Source: Pseudomonadales bacterium (lineage in GTDB: Bacteria > Pseudomonadota > Gammaproteobacteria > Pseudomonadales > Azotimanducaceae). Taken from it: a stretch of DNA of 64,000 nucleotides. Location of the stretch: positions 62,001 to 126,000 of the forward strand of contig JAQXDL010000022.1 of the NCBI GenBank assembly GCA_029251375.1, written 5' to 3'. This document shows, in pieces, positions 53,481-62,910 of this stretch; within the stretch, counting starts at the first letter, position 1, and the number at the start of each line of letters is the position of its first letter. Position numbers and translations under genes: made by a program. The notes beneath the pieces were generated by a model. It had not been told where the DNA came from, made no database searches, and saw only the letters and a program-made list of their open reading frames with translations.

Positions 53481-53942
53481 CTAACGACGCGCGTACTCAG
53501 CTTGACGGTGAACTTTGGCCAGACTGTCCAAAACAGTATTAACCAACTTGTGACTTTCTGAGGCACCAAATTGTTTTACCAATTCGACCCCTTCATTGAT
53601 CACAACCCGATACGGCACATCGACACGATGTATGAGCTCGAAAGCGCCAATTTTCAGCGCGGCTGTTTCTACTGGATCCAGCTCTTCAAACGCCCTGTCT
53701 AATTGAGCCGTAAGCTGCTCGATTAATTCAGATTTTTGCTTCGCTATGCCTATAAGAACATCATGCAGATACTCAGTATCTACTCGCTTCATATCATGAT
53801 CTTGACGAAACTGGGTCTCAACTTCTGCAGCCGTCGTGCCTGTCATATGCATTTGGTAAAGCGCCTGAAGCACGAAACGCCTTGCTTTACTGCGCGCTGC
53901 AGGGGAGTTCTTTATGTTGACAACTTTTTTGTTAGCGGCCAT
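53481..53942 (-). CDS. nusB: Transcription antitermination factor NusB
   Basis: A 153-aa all-helical protein that binds boxA RNA with S10 during rRNA transcription. Family marks are 'ARRFVLQALYQMHMTGTTAAEVE', 'VDTEYLHDVLIGI', 'LDPVETAALKIGAFELIHRVDVPYRVVINEGVELVKQFGASESHKLVN' split over the central helices, and 'VLDSLAK'. The N-terminus has an extra basic segment of about 15 residues. The start overlaps the ribH stop by one base. Confidence 0.96.
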   Translation of the reverse strand: MAANKKVVNIKNSPAARSKARRFVLQALYQMHMTGTTAAEVETQFRQDHDMKRVDTEYLHDVLIGIAKQKSELIEQLTAQLDRAFEELDPVETAALKIGAFELIHRVDVPYRVVINEGVELVKQFGASESHKLVNTVLDSLAKVHRQAEYARR

Positions 53943-54409
53943 TAGTTTAGCTTGCGCATCAAACTAACCATTTCCAAAGCTGACATTGCAGCATCGGCGC
54001 CTTTATTGCCTGCTTTAGTACCAGAACGCTCAATTGCTTGCTCAATGGTGTCGGTCGTTAACACACCAAATGCGATAGGTAGGTTCTCTTCAAGAGAAAT
54101 CCGTGCGATACCACTGGCACATTCACCCGCAACAAAGTCGAAGTGAGGCGTGCCACCTCTAATCACAGCGCCTAAGGTAATAATCGCATCACATAACTTC
54201 GACTGCGCTACCTGCTTAGTCGCCAGCGGCATTTCGAACGCACCGGGAACCCGCACAACACTAATATTGTCCTCGCTAACGCCATGCCTTTTAAGAGTAT
54301 CGATTGCACCTTCCAGCAGGCTTTCAACGACGAAACCATTGAATCGTGCAACCACAATTGTGTATTTCGCTGTTGCAGCTGAAAAATCACCTTCTACTAT
54401 TTTGATCAT
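53942..54409 (-). CDS. ribH: 6,7-dimethyl-8-ribityllumazine synthase
   Basis: An enzyme of about 155 aa for the penultimate step of riboflavin synthesis. Marks are '[28 protein letters not shown]', '[18 protein letters not shown]', '[34 protein letters not shown]' in pieces with the catalytic His of 'THFD'-type 'PHFDFV', and '[17 protein letters not shown]'. Upstream TTG/GTG starts at 54424/54421 are possible; relatives begin right before 'IVEGDFSA', so ATG 54409 is chosen. It sits between ribD and nusB; riboflavin synthase (ribE) is absent from the cluster. Confidence 0.95.
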   Translation of the reverse strand: MIKIVEGDFSAATAKYTIVVARFNGFVVESLLEGAIDTLKRHGVSEDNISVVRVPGAFEMPLATKQVAQSKLCDAIITLGAVIRGGTPHFDFVAGECASGIARISLEENLPIAFGVLTTDTIEQAIERSGTKAGNKGADAAMSALEMVSLMRKLN

Positions 54410-54520
54410 AATCTTGCTCACCAATTCCTATTTTTTATCATGTGCTACTTTTAACGATATGTGTACATTGTGAACGCTCTTTCTCTAAGCGTCATTACAT
54501 TCATCATTATCTCTGTCTAT

Positions 54521-55654
54521 TCAACCCTTACGAGATAGCGTCAGTCGAATGTCAGAGCCGACCTGACGCTGGTCTGTAAATTCGAGATCATAACTCTGAC
54601 TCATGCTGTTGATATTAAGGTCCACCAACGATCGTGCACTTGCACCTAATAGTTTGGGTGCAACATAGATGATAATCTCGTCGACCAATTGCGCTTCAAT
54701 CAAGCTAGCGGACAAACTGGCACCACACTCAAACAACACTTCATTACAGTCATTCGCCGCCAGTTTTGCTAAAAGACTTTTCAAATTGACCCGTCCCTTA
54801 CCATCGTCTGGTAGCGACATTAACGAGTATTCATTGTACTCCGCTCTGCGGGCATCACTAACACCTTCGGCGCATGCGATCACGGTTGCAGGATTCGCAA
54901 GAAGCTGAGCGTGCTTCGGTGTTCTTAACGTTGAATCAACCACGACAATCTTTCTTTCGATTTCACTCGCCAGTTTCGCGTCTTCAACACCTAGCTCAGA
55001 GGATCGCACCGACATTTGCGGGTCATCGTCAATGACTGTTTGCACGCCGGTTACGATAGCAGAGCTTCTGGCCCTTAATCGCTGCACATCTTTACGTGCT
55101 TGCGGGCCGGTAATCCACTTACTTTCGCCGTTAGCAAGCGCCGTCTTACCATCCATAGACATAGCTAATTTTAGTCGTGTGTAAGGCATTGCTGATTCAA
55201 ACTTTCGAATATGACCGGGATTGAGCGCACGGTTAGATTGTTCCAGTATGCCGTTCACAACCTCAATACCTGCCTGCTTGAGAATCTCAAAACCTTTGCC
55301 ACGATTCTTAGGATGCGGGTCTTGCATGCCACAAACAACCCTCGTCACGCCGGCGCTGACCAAGGCCTCGGCGCAGGAGCCTGTTCTGCCTTTATAGCTA
55401 CAGGGCTCCAGAGTGCAATAAGCCGTCGCGCCTCTGACATCTGTTTTTGCCGCCGCCAGTGCATTCGCTTCGGCATGTCCGGTCCCCGTCAATCGGTGAT
55501 AACCACGCGATATGATCTCGCCATTTTTAACTAATATGCACCCCACCCTAGGATTCGGATGTGCAGTATACAAACCGCGTTCTGCTTCCCGTATCGCTAG
55601 CGCCATAAAATGAAGATCGGTTTGGGTCACTGTGCTGGGTTGATTACCGCTCAT
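54521..55654 (-). CDS. ribD: Bifunctional riboflavin deaminase/reductase RibD
   Basis: A protein of about 377 aa with two domains. The deaminase (1-140) has '[27 protein letters not shown]', '[13 protein letters not shown]' (zinc His and catalytic Glu) and '[20 protein letters not shown]' (zinc Cys pair). The reductase (150-377) has '[14 protein letters not shown]', '[33 protein letters not shown]', '[14 protein letters not shown]' and 'APKLLG'. The ATG at 55654 overlaps the nrdR end by 11 bases; another in-frame ATG lies at 55678. It is followed by ribH. Confidence 0.95.
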   Translation of the reverse strand: MSGNQPSTVTQTDLHFMALAIREAERGLYTAHPNPRVGCILVKNGEIISRGYHRLTGTGHAEANALAAAKTDVRGATAYCTLEPCSYKGRTGSCAEALVSAGVTRVVCGMQDPHPKNRGKGFEILKQAGIEVVNGILEQSNRALNPGHIRKFESAMPYTRLKLAMSMDGKTALANGESKWITGPQARKDVQRLRARSSAIVTGVQTVIDDDPQMSVRSSELGVEDAKLASEIERKIVVVDSTLRTPKHAQLLANPATVIACAEGVSDARRAEYNEYSLMSLPDDGKGRVNLKSLLAKLAANDCNEVLFECGASLSASLIEAQLVDEIIIYVAPKLLGASARSLVDLNINSMSQSYDLEFTDQRQVGSDIRLTLSRKG

Positions 55655-56141
55655 CGATAGGCTCGTCTGTTGCATCAATATCTTTTAGCGGATTGTCTCG
55701 AAGACGGTCAATCTCTTCACGAAACTCATCAACATCTTGAAAACTACGATAAACCGATGCAAACCGCACATAAGCCACGTCATCCATCTGACGAATCTCA
55801 TCCATGACAATTTCACCCACCACGAGGGTTTTGACTTCACGCTCGCCCGTCGCTCGTAGTTTATGTAGGACACGATTCAACAATGATTCAATATTTTCCA
55901 AACTGACCGGGCGTTTCTCAAATGCTCGCAGAACACCATTTCTTAGCTTTTCCTCGTCAAAAGGTTGCCTAACGCCGTTGGACTTAATCACCCTTGGCAA
56001 TACCAATTCTGCTGACTCGAAGGTTGTAAATCGCTCGCCGCATTCTTGGCATTCACGTCGCCGGCGCACTTGATCACCTTCAGCGACTAATCTCGAGTCG
56101 ATTACCTTGGTCTCACTGTCACTACAGAACGGACAATGCAC
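55644..56141 (-). CDS. nrdR: Transcriptional repressor NrdR
   Basis: A 165-aa regulator of ribonucleotide reductase genes that senses ATP/dATP. The zinc ribbon is '[17 protein letters not shown]' plus '[16 protein letters not shown]' (two CxxC pairs). The ATP-cone follows: '[29 protein letters not shown]' and '[21 protein letters not shown]'. It is about 15 residues longer than usual at the C-terminus, where the acidic '[10 protein letters not shown]' overlaps ribD. It heads the nrdR-ribD-ribH-nusB-thiL-pgpA cluster. Confidence 0.96.
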   Translation of the reverse strand: MHCPFCSDSETKVIDSRLVAEGDQVRRRRECQECGERFTTFESAELVLPRVIKSNGVRQPFDEEKLRNGVLRAFEKRPVSLENIESLLNRVLHKLRATGEREVKTLVVGEIVMDEIRQMDDVAYVRFASVYRSFQDVDEFREEIDRLRDNPLKDIDATDEPIDER

Positions 56142-56430
56142 GTATCACACCTCTTAAATTTGCGCGTATTCTACTCTAATCGTTGGCCTAATACATGGCA
56201 CTCGATAAGTGTCACTGTTAGGGCGGCAGGTCTAAGGGACCATCGGACAGAGATTCTTACTGAGCCGCTCATTTCACTTTTCATCGTCCTATCGTTAGCA
56301 TTTGGTTCAAATCCTGTTTCAATCACGCTCGATTTATCTCCGCACCATGTCAGCACGACTTCCGCATAGAAGAGACACATTTTTTTCGGTGAAGCTTTGA
56401 TAGACTAGCCTTTTTCGTCGGAGAACATTC

Positions 56431-58101
56431 ATGGCCCAATATGTTTACACCATGTCGCAGGTCGGCAAGATTGTGCCGCCCTCAAGAACCATCTTGAAAG
56501 ATATTTCCTTGTCATTTTTCCCCGGCGCAAAAATAGGTGTTCTTGGACTAAACGGCGCGGGTAAATCGACATTGCTGCGTATTATGGCCGGTGTTGATAA
56601 AGAATATATTGGCGAAGCGCGCCCGCAACCCGATCTAAAGATCGGCTATTTACCTCAGGAACCAGATCTTGACCCAAATAAGGATGTTCGAGGTAATGTT
56701 GAAGACGGTGTCCGTGAAGTCAAAGATCTGCTCGATGAGTTCAATGCAATTAGTGATCGATTCGCTGAACCCATGTCGGATGACGAAATGGCGGAGCTCC
56801 TGGAAAGGCAGGGTGAATTGCAAATCAAAATTGATGCGGTTGACGCCTGGGACTTGGAACGCAAAATGGAAATTGCAGCGGATGCGCTACGATTGCCGCC
56901 TTACGACGCTGATGTCACCAAACTTTCAGGTGGCGAGAAGCGCCGGGTCGCGCTTTGCAGACTGCTCATGTCTAATCCTGACATGTTGTTACTTGATGAA
57001 CCGACCAACCACCTTGATGCAGAAAGTGTTGCCTGGCTCGAAAGATTCCTAAAGGATTTCACCGGCACCGTTGTCGCTATCACGCACGACCGCTATTTCC
57101 TCGATAATGCAGCTGGCTGGATACTAGAACTCGACCGAGGTTACGGCATCCCCTATGAAGGCAACTATTCCGACTGGCTAGATGCCAAGGAAAAGCGACT
57201 CGAGATCGAAGAAAAAAGCGAAAGCGCCCGACAACGCTCTATCAAAACCGAACTTGAATGGGTGCGCACGCAACCTAAAGGTAGACAAGCAAAGAACAAA
57301 GCGCGCTTGGCACGGTTTGAAGAACTTAACTCGCAACAATTTCAAGAACGCAACGAAACCTTAGAATTGTACATACCACCCGGACCAAGGCTCGGCGATC
57401 TGGTTCTAGAAGTAGACCAAGTCAACAAGGGTTTCGGCGATGATCTGCTTTTAGAAGATTTAAGTTTTACTGTTCCTAAAGGCGCAATCGTCGGCATTAT
57501 TGGCGGTAACGGGGCAGGAAAGTCGACCTTGTTCCGCATGATCTGCGGCGATGAAAAACCTAACGCCGGCGAGATTCGACTTGGCGAAACCGTTGAACTG
57601 GGCTACGTCGACCAAAGCCGAGATGATCTTTCGGATGATAAAAATGTCTGGGAAGAGATATCCGAAGGCAACGACATTCTGCATATTGGCCGATACGAAA
57701 CGTCCTCTCGTGGCTATGTTAGCCGCTTCAATTTCAAAGGCTCGGACCAACAGAAACGGGTAAAGGACCTCTCCGGCGGTGAACGCAATCGTGTACATTT
57801 AGCCAAACTTCTTAAAAAAGGCGCAAACTTCTTGCTGCTTGATGAACCAACGAATGATTTGGATGTTGAAACCCTGCGAGCCCTTGAGGATGCCATTGAA
57901 GCCTTCCCGGGTACTATCATGGTGATATCCCATGATCGATGGTTCCTTGATAGAATTGCTACTCACATTCTTGCATTCGAGGGCGATAGTAAGGCGGTTT
58001 GGTTCGATGGCAACTATTCTGAATACGAGGTTGATCATCAGAAAAGAACCGGCGACAAGGGTGCAACGCCAACACGGGTGCGATACAAAAAACTCGCATA
58101 A
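56431..58101 (+). CDS. ettA: Energy-dependent translational throttle protein EttA (ABC-F)
   Basis: A 556-aa cytoplasmic tandem ABC ATPase that binds the ribosomal E site and gates the first elongation cycle by the ATP/ADP ratio. It begins '[29 protein letters not shown]', a hallmark of EttA. Domain 1 has '[12 protein letters not shown]', '[15 protein letters not shown]', '[14 protein letters not shown]' and the arm insertion of EttA. The linker '[23 protein letters not shown]' is the P-site tRNA interaction motif. Domain 2 has '[12 protein letters not shown]', '[15 protein letters not shown]' and '[14 protein letters not shown]'. Full length is as expected. Confidence 0.97.
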   Translation: MAQYVYTMSQVGKIVPPSRTILKDISLSFFPGAKIGVLGLNGAGKSTLLRIMAGVDKEYIGEARPQPDLKIGYLPQEPDLDPNKDVRGNVEDGVREVKDLLDEFNAISDRFAEPMSDDEMAELLERQGELQIKIDAVDAWDLERKMEIAADALRLPPYDADVTKLSGGEKRRVALCRLLMSNPDMLLLDEPTNHLDAESVAWLERFLKDFTGTVVAITHDRYFLDNAAGWILELDRGYGIPYEGNYSDWLDAKEKRLEIEEKSESARQRSIKTELEWVRTQPKGRQAKNKARLARFEELNSQQFQERNETLELYIPPGPRLGDLVLEVDQVNKGFGDDLLLEDLSFTVPKGAIVGIIGGNGAGKSTLFRMICGDEKPNAGEIRLGETVELGYVDQSRDDLSDDKNVWEEISEGNDILHIGRYETSSRGYVSRFNFKGSDQQKRVKDLSGGERNRVHLAKLLKKGANFLLLDEPTNDLDVETLRALEDAIEAFPGTIMVISHDRWFLDRIATHILAFEGDSKAVWFDGNYSEYEVDHQKRTGDKGATPTRVRYKKLA

Positions 58102-58187
58102 TGGCGAGCATATAGAATTGAACTTATGTCGTTCAGTAGCTTTTTCGTATGAATAGCGCTTTCATTCAGAGCTAAACGAGGCTTCGC

Positions 58188-59543
58188 TTATTCGATTGCG
58201 GTCAAGGCTTCCGATAACCTCGAAACGCCGATCACCTGCATGCCAGGAATTGGCTTTTTGGGCAGATTTTGTTTTGGTACGACGGCTCTTTTAAAACCAT
58301 GCTTGGCCGCTTCTCGAATCCGCTCTTGGCCGTTAGGCACCGGCCGAATTTCCCCCGACAGACCAACCTCGCCAAAACAAATCATATCCAGCGGCAAAGG
58401 TTTATTACGGAAACTTGATACCACCGCAAGCAGCAGTGCCAGATCTGAACTGGTCTCCGCGACCCTAATACCACCGACCGCATTAACAAAGACATCCTGA
58501 TCACCCACCTGCAAACCGCCATGGCGGTGTAACACTGCCAGCAACATGGCCAGTCGATTTTGCTCAAAACCAACAGCAACGCGACGAGGGTTACCCAGCG
58601 CACTGCCATCAACCAAGGCCTGCGCCTCGACCAATAACGGCCGCGTGCCTTCCCAGACAACCATGACGATGGAGCCTGGCGTAGGCTCTTCATCACGCGA
58701 TAAAAATATCGCTGAAGGGTTCGATACTTCAATCAAACCTCTCTCTGTCATCGCAAAAATACCGAGCTCGTTGACGGCTCCAAAACGGTTTTTGCTACTG
58801 CGCAGAGTTCGATACCGAGAGTCATCACCTTCCAGCATTACAAAACAATCGATCATGTGCTCAAGTACTCGAGGTCCGGCGAGGTTACCTTCTTTCGTAA
58901 CATGGCCGACAAGAAGTAATACTGTATCGGTCTTCTTGGCGTGTTGAACTAAGATAGACGCACTCTCACGCACCTGCGTAACACCACCTGGGGCTGAATC
59001 GACATCATCCAAATGCATGACTTGAATGGAATCAATGACTATCAGTTTAGGCTTGAGGTCATCCCAGACAGCCAGTATCGCTTCGACACTGGTTTGCGAC
59101 ATGACTTTCAAATCATCCATAGGCAGGTTCAATCGTCTTGCACGCATCGCAATTTGCGCGAGACTTTCCTCACCGGTGATATATAAAGCAGTCTGTTTAC
59201 TCGCCAGCAAACACATTATTTGAATCAACAAGGTGCTTTTACCAGCACCCGGGTTTCCAGAAATAAGCACCGCTGAGCCTGGCACCAAACCACCGCCTAA
59301 GACCCGATCGAATTCCTCTATGCCAGTTCTTAAGCGGGGCGCATCTTCAATGGACACATCAGACAAAGACTTGGTCGACTCTAATTGACCTGCATAGCCT
59401 TTACGACGGGATTTCGATGCAGTTGAATCGACACTCAAACTCGATAATGTATTCCACGCCTTACAGTCATTACACTGACCTTGCCATTTGGCGAACTCAG
59501 AACCACAGTCGCCACACACGTACACTGTCTTACTCTTCGCCAT
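58188..59543 (-). CDS. radA: DNA repair protein RadA
   Basis: A 451-aa RecA-like helicase for branch migration in recombination. The N-terminal zinc finger 'VCGDCGSEFAKWQGQCNDCKAWNTL' has two CxxC pairs. Walker A is '[13 protein letters not shown]', with 'YITGEESLAQIAMRA' following, Walker B 'KLIVIDSIQVM', and the RadA-specific 'KNRFGAVNELG'. The Lon-like C-terminal domain includes 'DLALLLAVVSSFRNKPL' and 'GEVGLSGEIRPV'. Its ATG overlaps the alr stop by one base, so it is the last gene of a dnaB-alr-radA unit. Confidence 0.97.
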   Translation of the reverse strand: MAKSKTVYVCGDCGSEFAKWQGQCNDCKAWNTLSSLSVDSTASKSRRKGYAGQLESTKSLSDVSIEDAPRLRTGIEEFDRVLGGGLVPGSAVLISGNPGAGKSTLLIQIMCLLASKQTALYITGEESLAQIAMRARRLNLPMDDLKVMSQTSVEAILAVWDDLKPKLIVIDSIQVMHLDDVDSAPGGVTQVRESASILVQHAKKTDTVLLLVGHVTKEGNLAGPRVLEHMIDCFVMLEGDDSRYRTLRSSKNRFGAVNELGIFAMTERGLIEVSNPSAIFLSRDEEPTPGSIVMVVWEGTRPLLVEAQALVDGSALGNPRRVAVGFEQNRLAMLLAVLHRHGGLQVGDQDVFVNAVGGIRVAETSSDLALLLAVVSSFRNKPLPLDMICFGEVGLSGEIRPVPNGQERIREAAKHGFKRAVVPKQNLPKKPIPGMQVIGVSRLSEALTAIE

Positions 59544-60697
59544 TAGTTTTGATAAATCCTCTTTACTCGTCCGGTCAGCCCCGTCATTAGAGTGTAAGCA
59601 ATGGTACCCGCATGCGCCGCTATTTCATCGATAGGTAAATCGTTGCCCCAAAACTGAATATGCGTGCCCAACTCAACCTGATCGTCAGGCTCGAGTAAAA
59701 CGTACAGTAAATCCATTGAGATCCGTCCAACCAAACCACGTCGCTGGCCATTGACCAGTACAGGCGTGCCTTGCGGCATCTCACGGGGATATCCGTCACC
59801 GTAACCGAGGCCAACAACCGCTATCCGACAGTCAATTTCTGCGCGCCAGATACTGCCGTAGCCTATCTGTTCTCCCGCCTGTATTTGACGCGTGCTTATG
59901 ACTGGTGCCGACAAGGTCATGCCTGGCAACAATTGCTGTTCATTTTCTAACGCACTAACAGCCGACCCGTTTACTGAGCCGCTGCTGCCGTACAACATGA
60001 TGCCCGGCCGTATCCACTGCAGATGACTCGCTTGCATTTGCATCGTAGCCGCGGAGTTAGCCAGCGCCTGCTGCGTGTTTTCAGCAAAATTGCTTAACAT
60101 GGAATTGAACAGGTTAAGTTGTATCTGGTTGAGTGGATGTGACTGATCGTCTGCATTCGCCATATGGCTCATCACACCAATAATATTCAGTTGGTTAAGC
60201 TTAACGATTGACCGAGCCAATTGCTGTTCATCGAAGCCTAATCGATGCATACCTGAATCCAATTTAATCCAAACGGGTATCGGTCGCAGTGTCTGGTCAG
60301 ATTGTTGATCACCTTGCGGACAATTAACTTCGTGTTCGACTAAAAGCTCAAGCTGCTCGGTGCAATGCACCACTGGCACGAGTTTATGCTGCCGGCAGAG
60401 TTTATATTCCTGCAAGCCGAGAAATCCCTCAAGCACGACAATTGGCTTGGTACAGCCTGCTTGTCTTAACTCCACTGCTTCGTATACACGCGCTACGGCG
60501 AGGTTGTCAGCTTCTTCTAAAGTGTTGGCAATCGCCAGCACGCCATGACCGTAGCCATCTGCTTTTATAACTGCCATGGTCTTGCTTTGAGGTGCAAAAG
60601 ACTGGGCAATTCGAAAATTGTGAAGAATATTTGCCAGATGAATTCTAGCGATAGGCTGATTAATCTCTTGCGGGCTATCTGTGGTTAAAAGCGACAT
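59543..60697 (-). CDS. alr: Alanine racemase
   Basis: A PLP enzyme of about 384 aa making D-alanine for peptidoglycan. The ATG at 60697 has AGGA upstream and lies 10 bases past the dnaB stop; the longer frame to 60802 would overlap dnaB. The PLP-lysine motif is 'MAVIKADGYGHG' near residue 38. Other parts are 'KLDSGMHRLGFDE', 'GVMSHMANAD', 'RPGIMLYG', the catalytic Tyr in 'IGYGSIWRAE', 'VGLGYGDGYPR' and 'GRISMDLLYV'. Confidence 0.95.
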   Translation of the reverse strand: MSLLTTDSPQEINQPIARIHLANILHNFRIAQSFAPQSKTMAVIKADGYGHGVLAIANTLEEADNLAVARVYEAVELRQAGCTKPIVVLEGFLGLQEYKLCRQHKLVPVVHCTEQLELLVEHEVNCPQGDQQSDQTLRPIPVWIKLDSGMHRLGFDEQQLARSIVKLNQLNIIGVMSHMANADDQSHPLNQIQLNLFNSMLSNFAENTQQALANSAATMQMQASHLQWIRPGIMLYGSSGSVNGSAVSALENEQQLLPGMTLSAPVISTRQIQAGEQIGYGSIWRAEIDCRIAVVGLGYGDGYPREMPQGTPVLVNGQRRGLVGRISMDLLYVLLEPDDQVELGTHIQFWGNDLPIDEIAAHAGTIAYTLMTGLTGRVKRIYQN

Positions 60698-60707
60698 GAC
60701 ATTCCTG

Positions 60708-62090
60708 CTATTCGTAATCGTAATCGCCGTAACCAATCGCAAGATCTTCGAACTTTGTATACTGGCCAATAAAGGCGAGCTTTCTTCGTCCGATGGGTCC
60801 ATTTCGCTGTTTAAGGATGATTACCTCTGCAATTCCCTTTTCAGCATCTTCGTGATAAACCTCATCGCGGTAAATAGCCATAATAACATCAGCATCCTGC
60901 TCGATCGCGCCAGACTCTCGAAGGTCGGACATAATCGGACGCTTGTCTGGGCGCTGCTCCAAGCCTCGATTAAGCTGCGACAGTGCAATGACGGGACAAT
61001 TGAATTCTTTTGCAAGACCTTTCAAAGATCGACTGATTTCCGATATCTCTGTTGCTCTATTTTCAGATCGCGCGCCACCTGAGGCTTGCATTAGCTGGAT
61101 GTAGTCAATCACGATCAACCCAAGATCGCCGTGCTCGCGCACGACCCGTCTAGCCCTTGATCGCATTTCCGAAGGCGAAAGAGCAGCTGAGTCATCGACC
61201 AGCAAAGGCTTATCGTTAAGTAACGTGACCGCAGAAGTGAGTCTTGGCCAATCGTCATCGCTGAGTTGGCCGCTTCGAATTTTTGTCTGATCTATACGCC
61301 CCAATGATGAGAGCATTCTCATCACCAGCGAGTCTGCTGGCATTTCCATACTAAACACCAATACGGGCTTGGTGCCGGCTATGACTGCATTTTCCGCGAT
61401 ATTCATCGCGAACGAAGTTTTCCCCATTGAAGGCCGACCGGCAACCACAACCATATCACCCGGCTGCAGGCCCATTGTCATCTCGTCAACTTCCTTGAAA
61501 CCGGTACTGAGTCCCGTTAACGCACCCTTTGTTTCGAATAACTCATCGATTCGTTTAACCGTGTTTGCCAGCAAGGTATTAACCTCCTGCGGACCACCTT
61601 GGCTTGGCCGTTCATCACCAATCTTGAAGACACTTGATTCAGCCATGTCGACCAACTGCGCCGCCGTTCGACCCTGAGGATTAAATCCGGCATCGGCGAT
61701 CTCATTGGCCACCGATATCAGCCCTCTAACGGTTGCTCGCTCTGCGACAATTTCAGCATAGGCGACAACATTAGATGCCGTAGGCGTATTGCTGGCGAGT
61801 TCAGATAGATAGGCTATACCGCCCACATTGGTTAGCTCATTAACGCCTTCAAGTGACTCGGAGATGGTGACGATATCTAACGGCTTATTCGTTGCCACCA
61901 AATCAGCCATACAACGAAAAATAATACGATGATCGCCTCGGTAAAAATCATCAGCTGTAATGATGCTCTCGAGTCTATCCCAAGCGTTTTCGTCTAACAT
62001 CAAGCCACCTAGCACAGACTGCTCAGCTTCGAGAGAATGCGGCGGGATCTTTAGTGAGAGAGTGGTGGTTTCGTCTGATGCAATGGCCAA
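60708..62090 (-). CDS. dnaB: Replicative DNA helicase DnaB
   Basis: A 460-aa hexameric 5'-3' helicase. The N-terminal domain begins 'KIPPHSLEAEQSVLGGLMLDENAWDRL'. The RecA-like domain has 'DEMTMGLQPGDMVVVAGRPSMGKTSFAMNIA' (Walker A), 'VFSMEMPADSLVMRML', 'LIVIDYIQLMQ' (Walker B), 'LSQLNRGLEQRPDKRPIMSDLRESGAIEQDADV' and the final 'RNGPIGRRKLAFIGQYTKFEDL'. No intein is present. It heads dnaB-alr-radA and has DnaA-box-like sites upstream. Confidence 0.97.
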   Translation of the reverse strand: MAIASDETTTLSLKIPPHSLEAEQSVLGGLMLDENAWDRLESIITADDFYRGDHRIIFRCMADLVATNKPLDIVTISESLEGVNELTNVGGIAYLSELASNTPTASNVVAYAEIVAERATVRGLISVANEIADAGFNPQGRTAAQLVDMAESSVFKIGDERPSQGGPQEVNTLLANTVKRIDELFETKGALTGLSTGFKEVDEMTMGLQPGDMVVVAGRPSMGKTSFAMNIAENAVIAGTKPVLVFSMEMPADSLVMRMLSSLGRIDQTKIRSGQLSDDDWPRLTSAVTLLNDKPLLVDDSAALSPSEMRSRARRVVREHGDLGLIVIDYIQLMQASGGARSENRATEISEISRSLKGLAKEFNCPVIALSQLNRGLEQRPDKRPIMSDLRESGAIEQDADVIMAIYRDEVYHEDAEKGIAEVIILKQRNGPIGRRKLAFIGQYTKFEDLAIGYGDYDYE

Positions 62091-62142
62091 CGGATTGAAC
62101 TCTGAAAAGAGGCGAATGAAAGTTGCACCAGCTTACTGCAGG

Positions 62143-62158
62143 CTGACAAATTTGTCAG
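62143..62158. promoter_or_regulatory. 16-bp perfect palindrome upstream of dnaB
   Basis: CTGACAAATTTGTCAG is an exact 16-bp palindrome centred 60 bases before the dnaB start, between the gene and two DnaA-box-like sites. Its position suits an operator for a dimeric regulator. I cannot name the protein. Confidence 0.5.
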
Positions 62159-62168
62159 TGCATAGCGT

Positions 62169-62188
62169 TGTGGATTACTTGTGGATAA
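62169..62188. promoter_or_regulatory. Two tandem DnaA boxes upstream of dnaB
   Basis: TGTGGATAA (62180-62188) is the exact complement of the strong DnaA box TTATCCACA, and TGTGGATTA (62169-62177) differs at one position. They are in the same orientation, 11 bases apart. They lie in the 366-base gap between dnaB and rplI, which otherwise shows no gene, so DnaA control of dnaB is likely. There are too few boxes for an origin. Confidence 0.6.
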
Positions 62189-62456
62189 CGTGATTTTCGG
62201 CTTCTTTTGACATTGAAAGTCCGTTTGGTCGTCAAAGGGTTTAGAGCTATTTTTTGGCTAGTATTTGATAGGAGGTTGCGCAAACAAGCTCACAGCGCCC
62301 TCCCACTCTCAATGAGTCGATGCGCCAACAGAACTAACAGGTACACGGCTCACATACAATTGGTAAGCGTTGGGTTTAACCAAGCGCAAATGGAAGTGTC
62401 GCTTTTAGGCTCAACTTTAAACAAAGCGAGCCTAAAAACTACAGACATCCTTTCGA

Positions 62457-62906
62457 CTATTCTTCGGTAATAACACCAACTTTCAAGATAGTCGTGACTT
62501 CTGGATGCAGTTGGATACTAATTTCAAACTCACCCAGTTCTCGAATTGGACCAGAAGGCATTTTTACTTCGCCTTTGTCGATAACGACAGATTTCGCAGC
62601 GACAGCTTCAACAATATCTCGTACGGTAATTGAACCGAACAATTTACCCTCTTCACCAGCCTTAGTCGCAATTGTAATGCTCAACGCTTCGATTTCAGTG
62701 GCACGCTTTTGCGCAACGCCAAGCTTCTCGTCTGCAATACCCTGCAGTTCAACGCGTCTTGCTTCAAACGCAAGTACATTTTCTGCTGTCGCGGAGACAG
62801 CTTTATGGTGTGGGATTAGGTAATTTCTACCAAAACCCGCTTTCACATCAACCTTGTCACCTAGCTCACCAAGATTGGAAATTTTTTCTAACAGAATGAC
62901 CTGCAT
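62457..62906 (-). CDS. rplI: 50S ribosomal protein L9
   Basis: A 149-aa ribosomal protein that binds 23S rRNA. The N-terminal domain is 'MQVILLEKISNLGELGDKVDVKAGFGRNYLIPHHKAV', the long connecting helix 'EARRVELQGIADEKLGVAQKRATEIEAL', and the C-terminal domain 'GEEGKLFGSITVRDIVEAV'. The expected length is kept. It lies 4 bases after the DUF2232 gene in the rpsR operon. Confidence 0.97.
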   Translation of the reverse strand: MQVILLEKISNLGELGDKVDVKAGFGRNYLIPHHKAVSATAENVLAFEARRVELQGIADEKLGVAQKRATEIEALSITIATKAGEEGKLFGSITVRDIVEAVAAKSVVIDKGEVKMPSGPIRELGEFEISIQLHPEVTTILKVGVITEE

Positions 62907-62910
62907 TTTC

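Noticed and set aside
56136-56369. Plus-strand frame between nrdR and ettA
   Set aside because: It overlaps the nrdR promoter region, has no ribosome-binding site and no recognisable protein features.
62143-62188. Chromosomal replication origin
   Set aside because: Only two DnaA boxes, no AT-rich unwinding element cluster, and dnaA/dnaN/gidA are not nearby.
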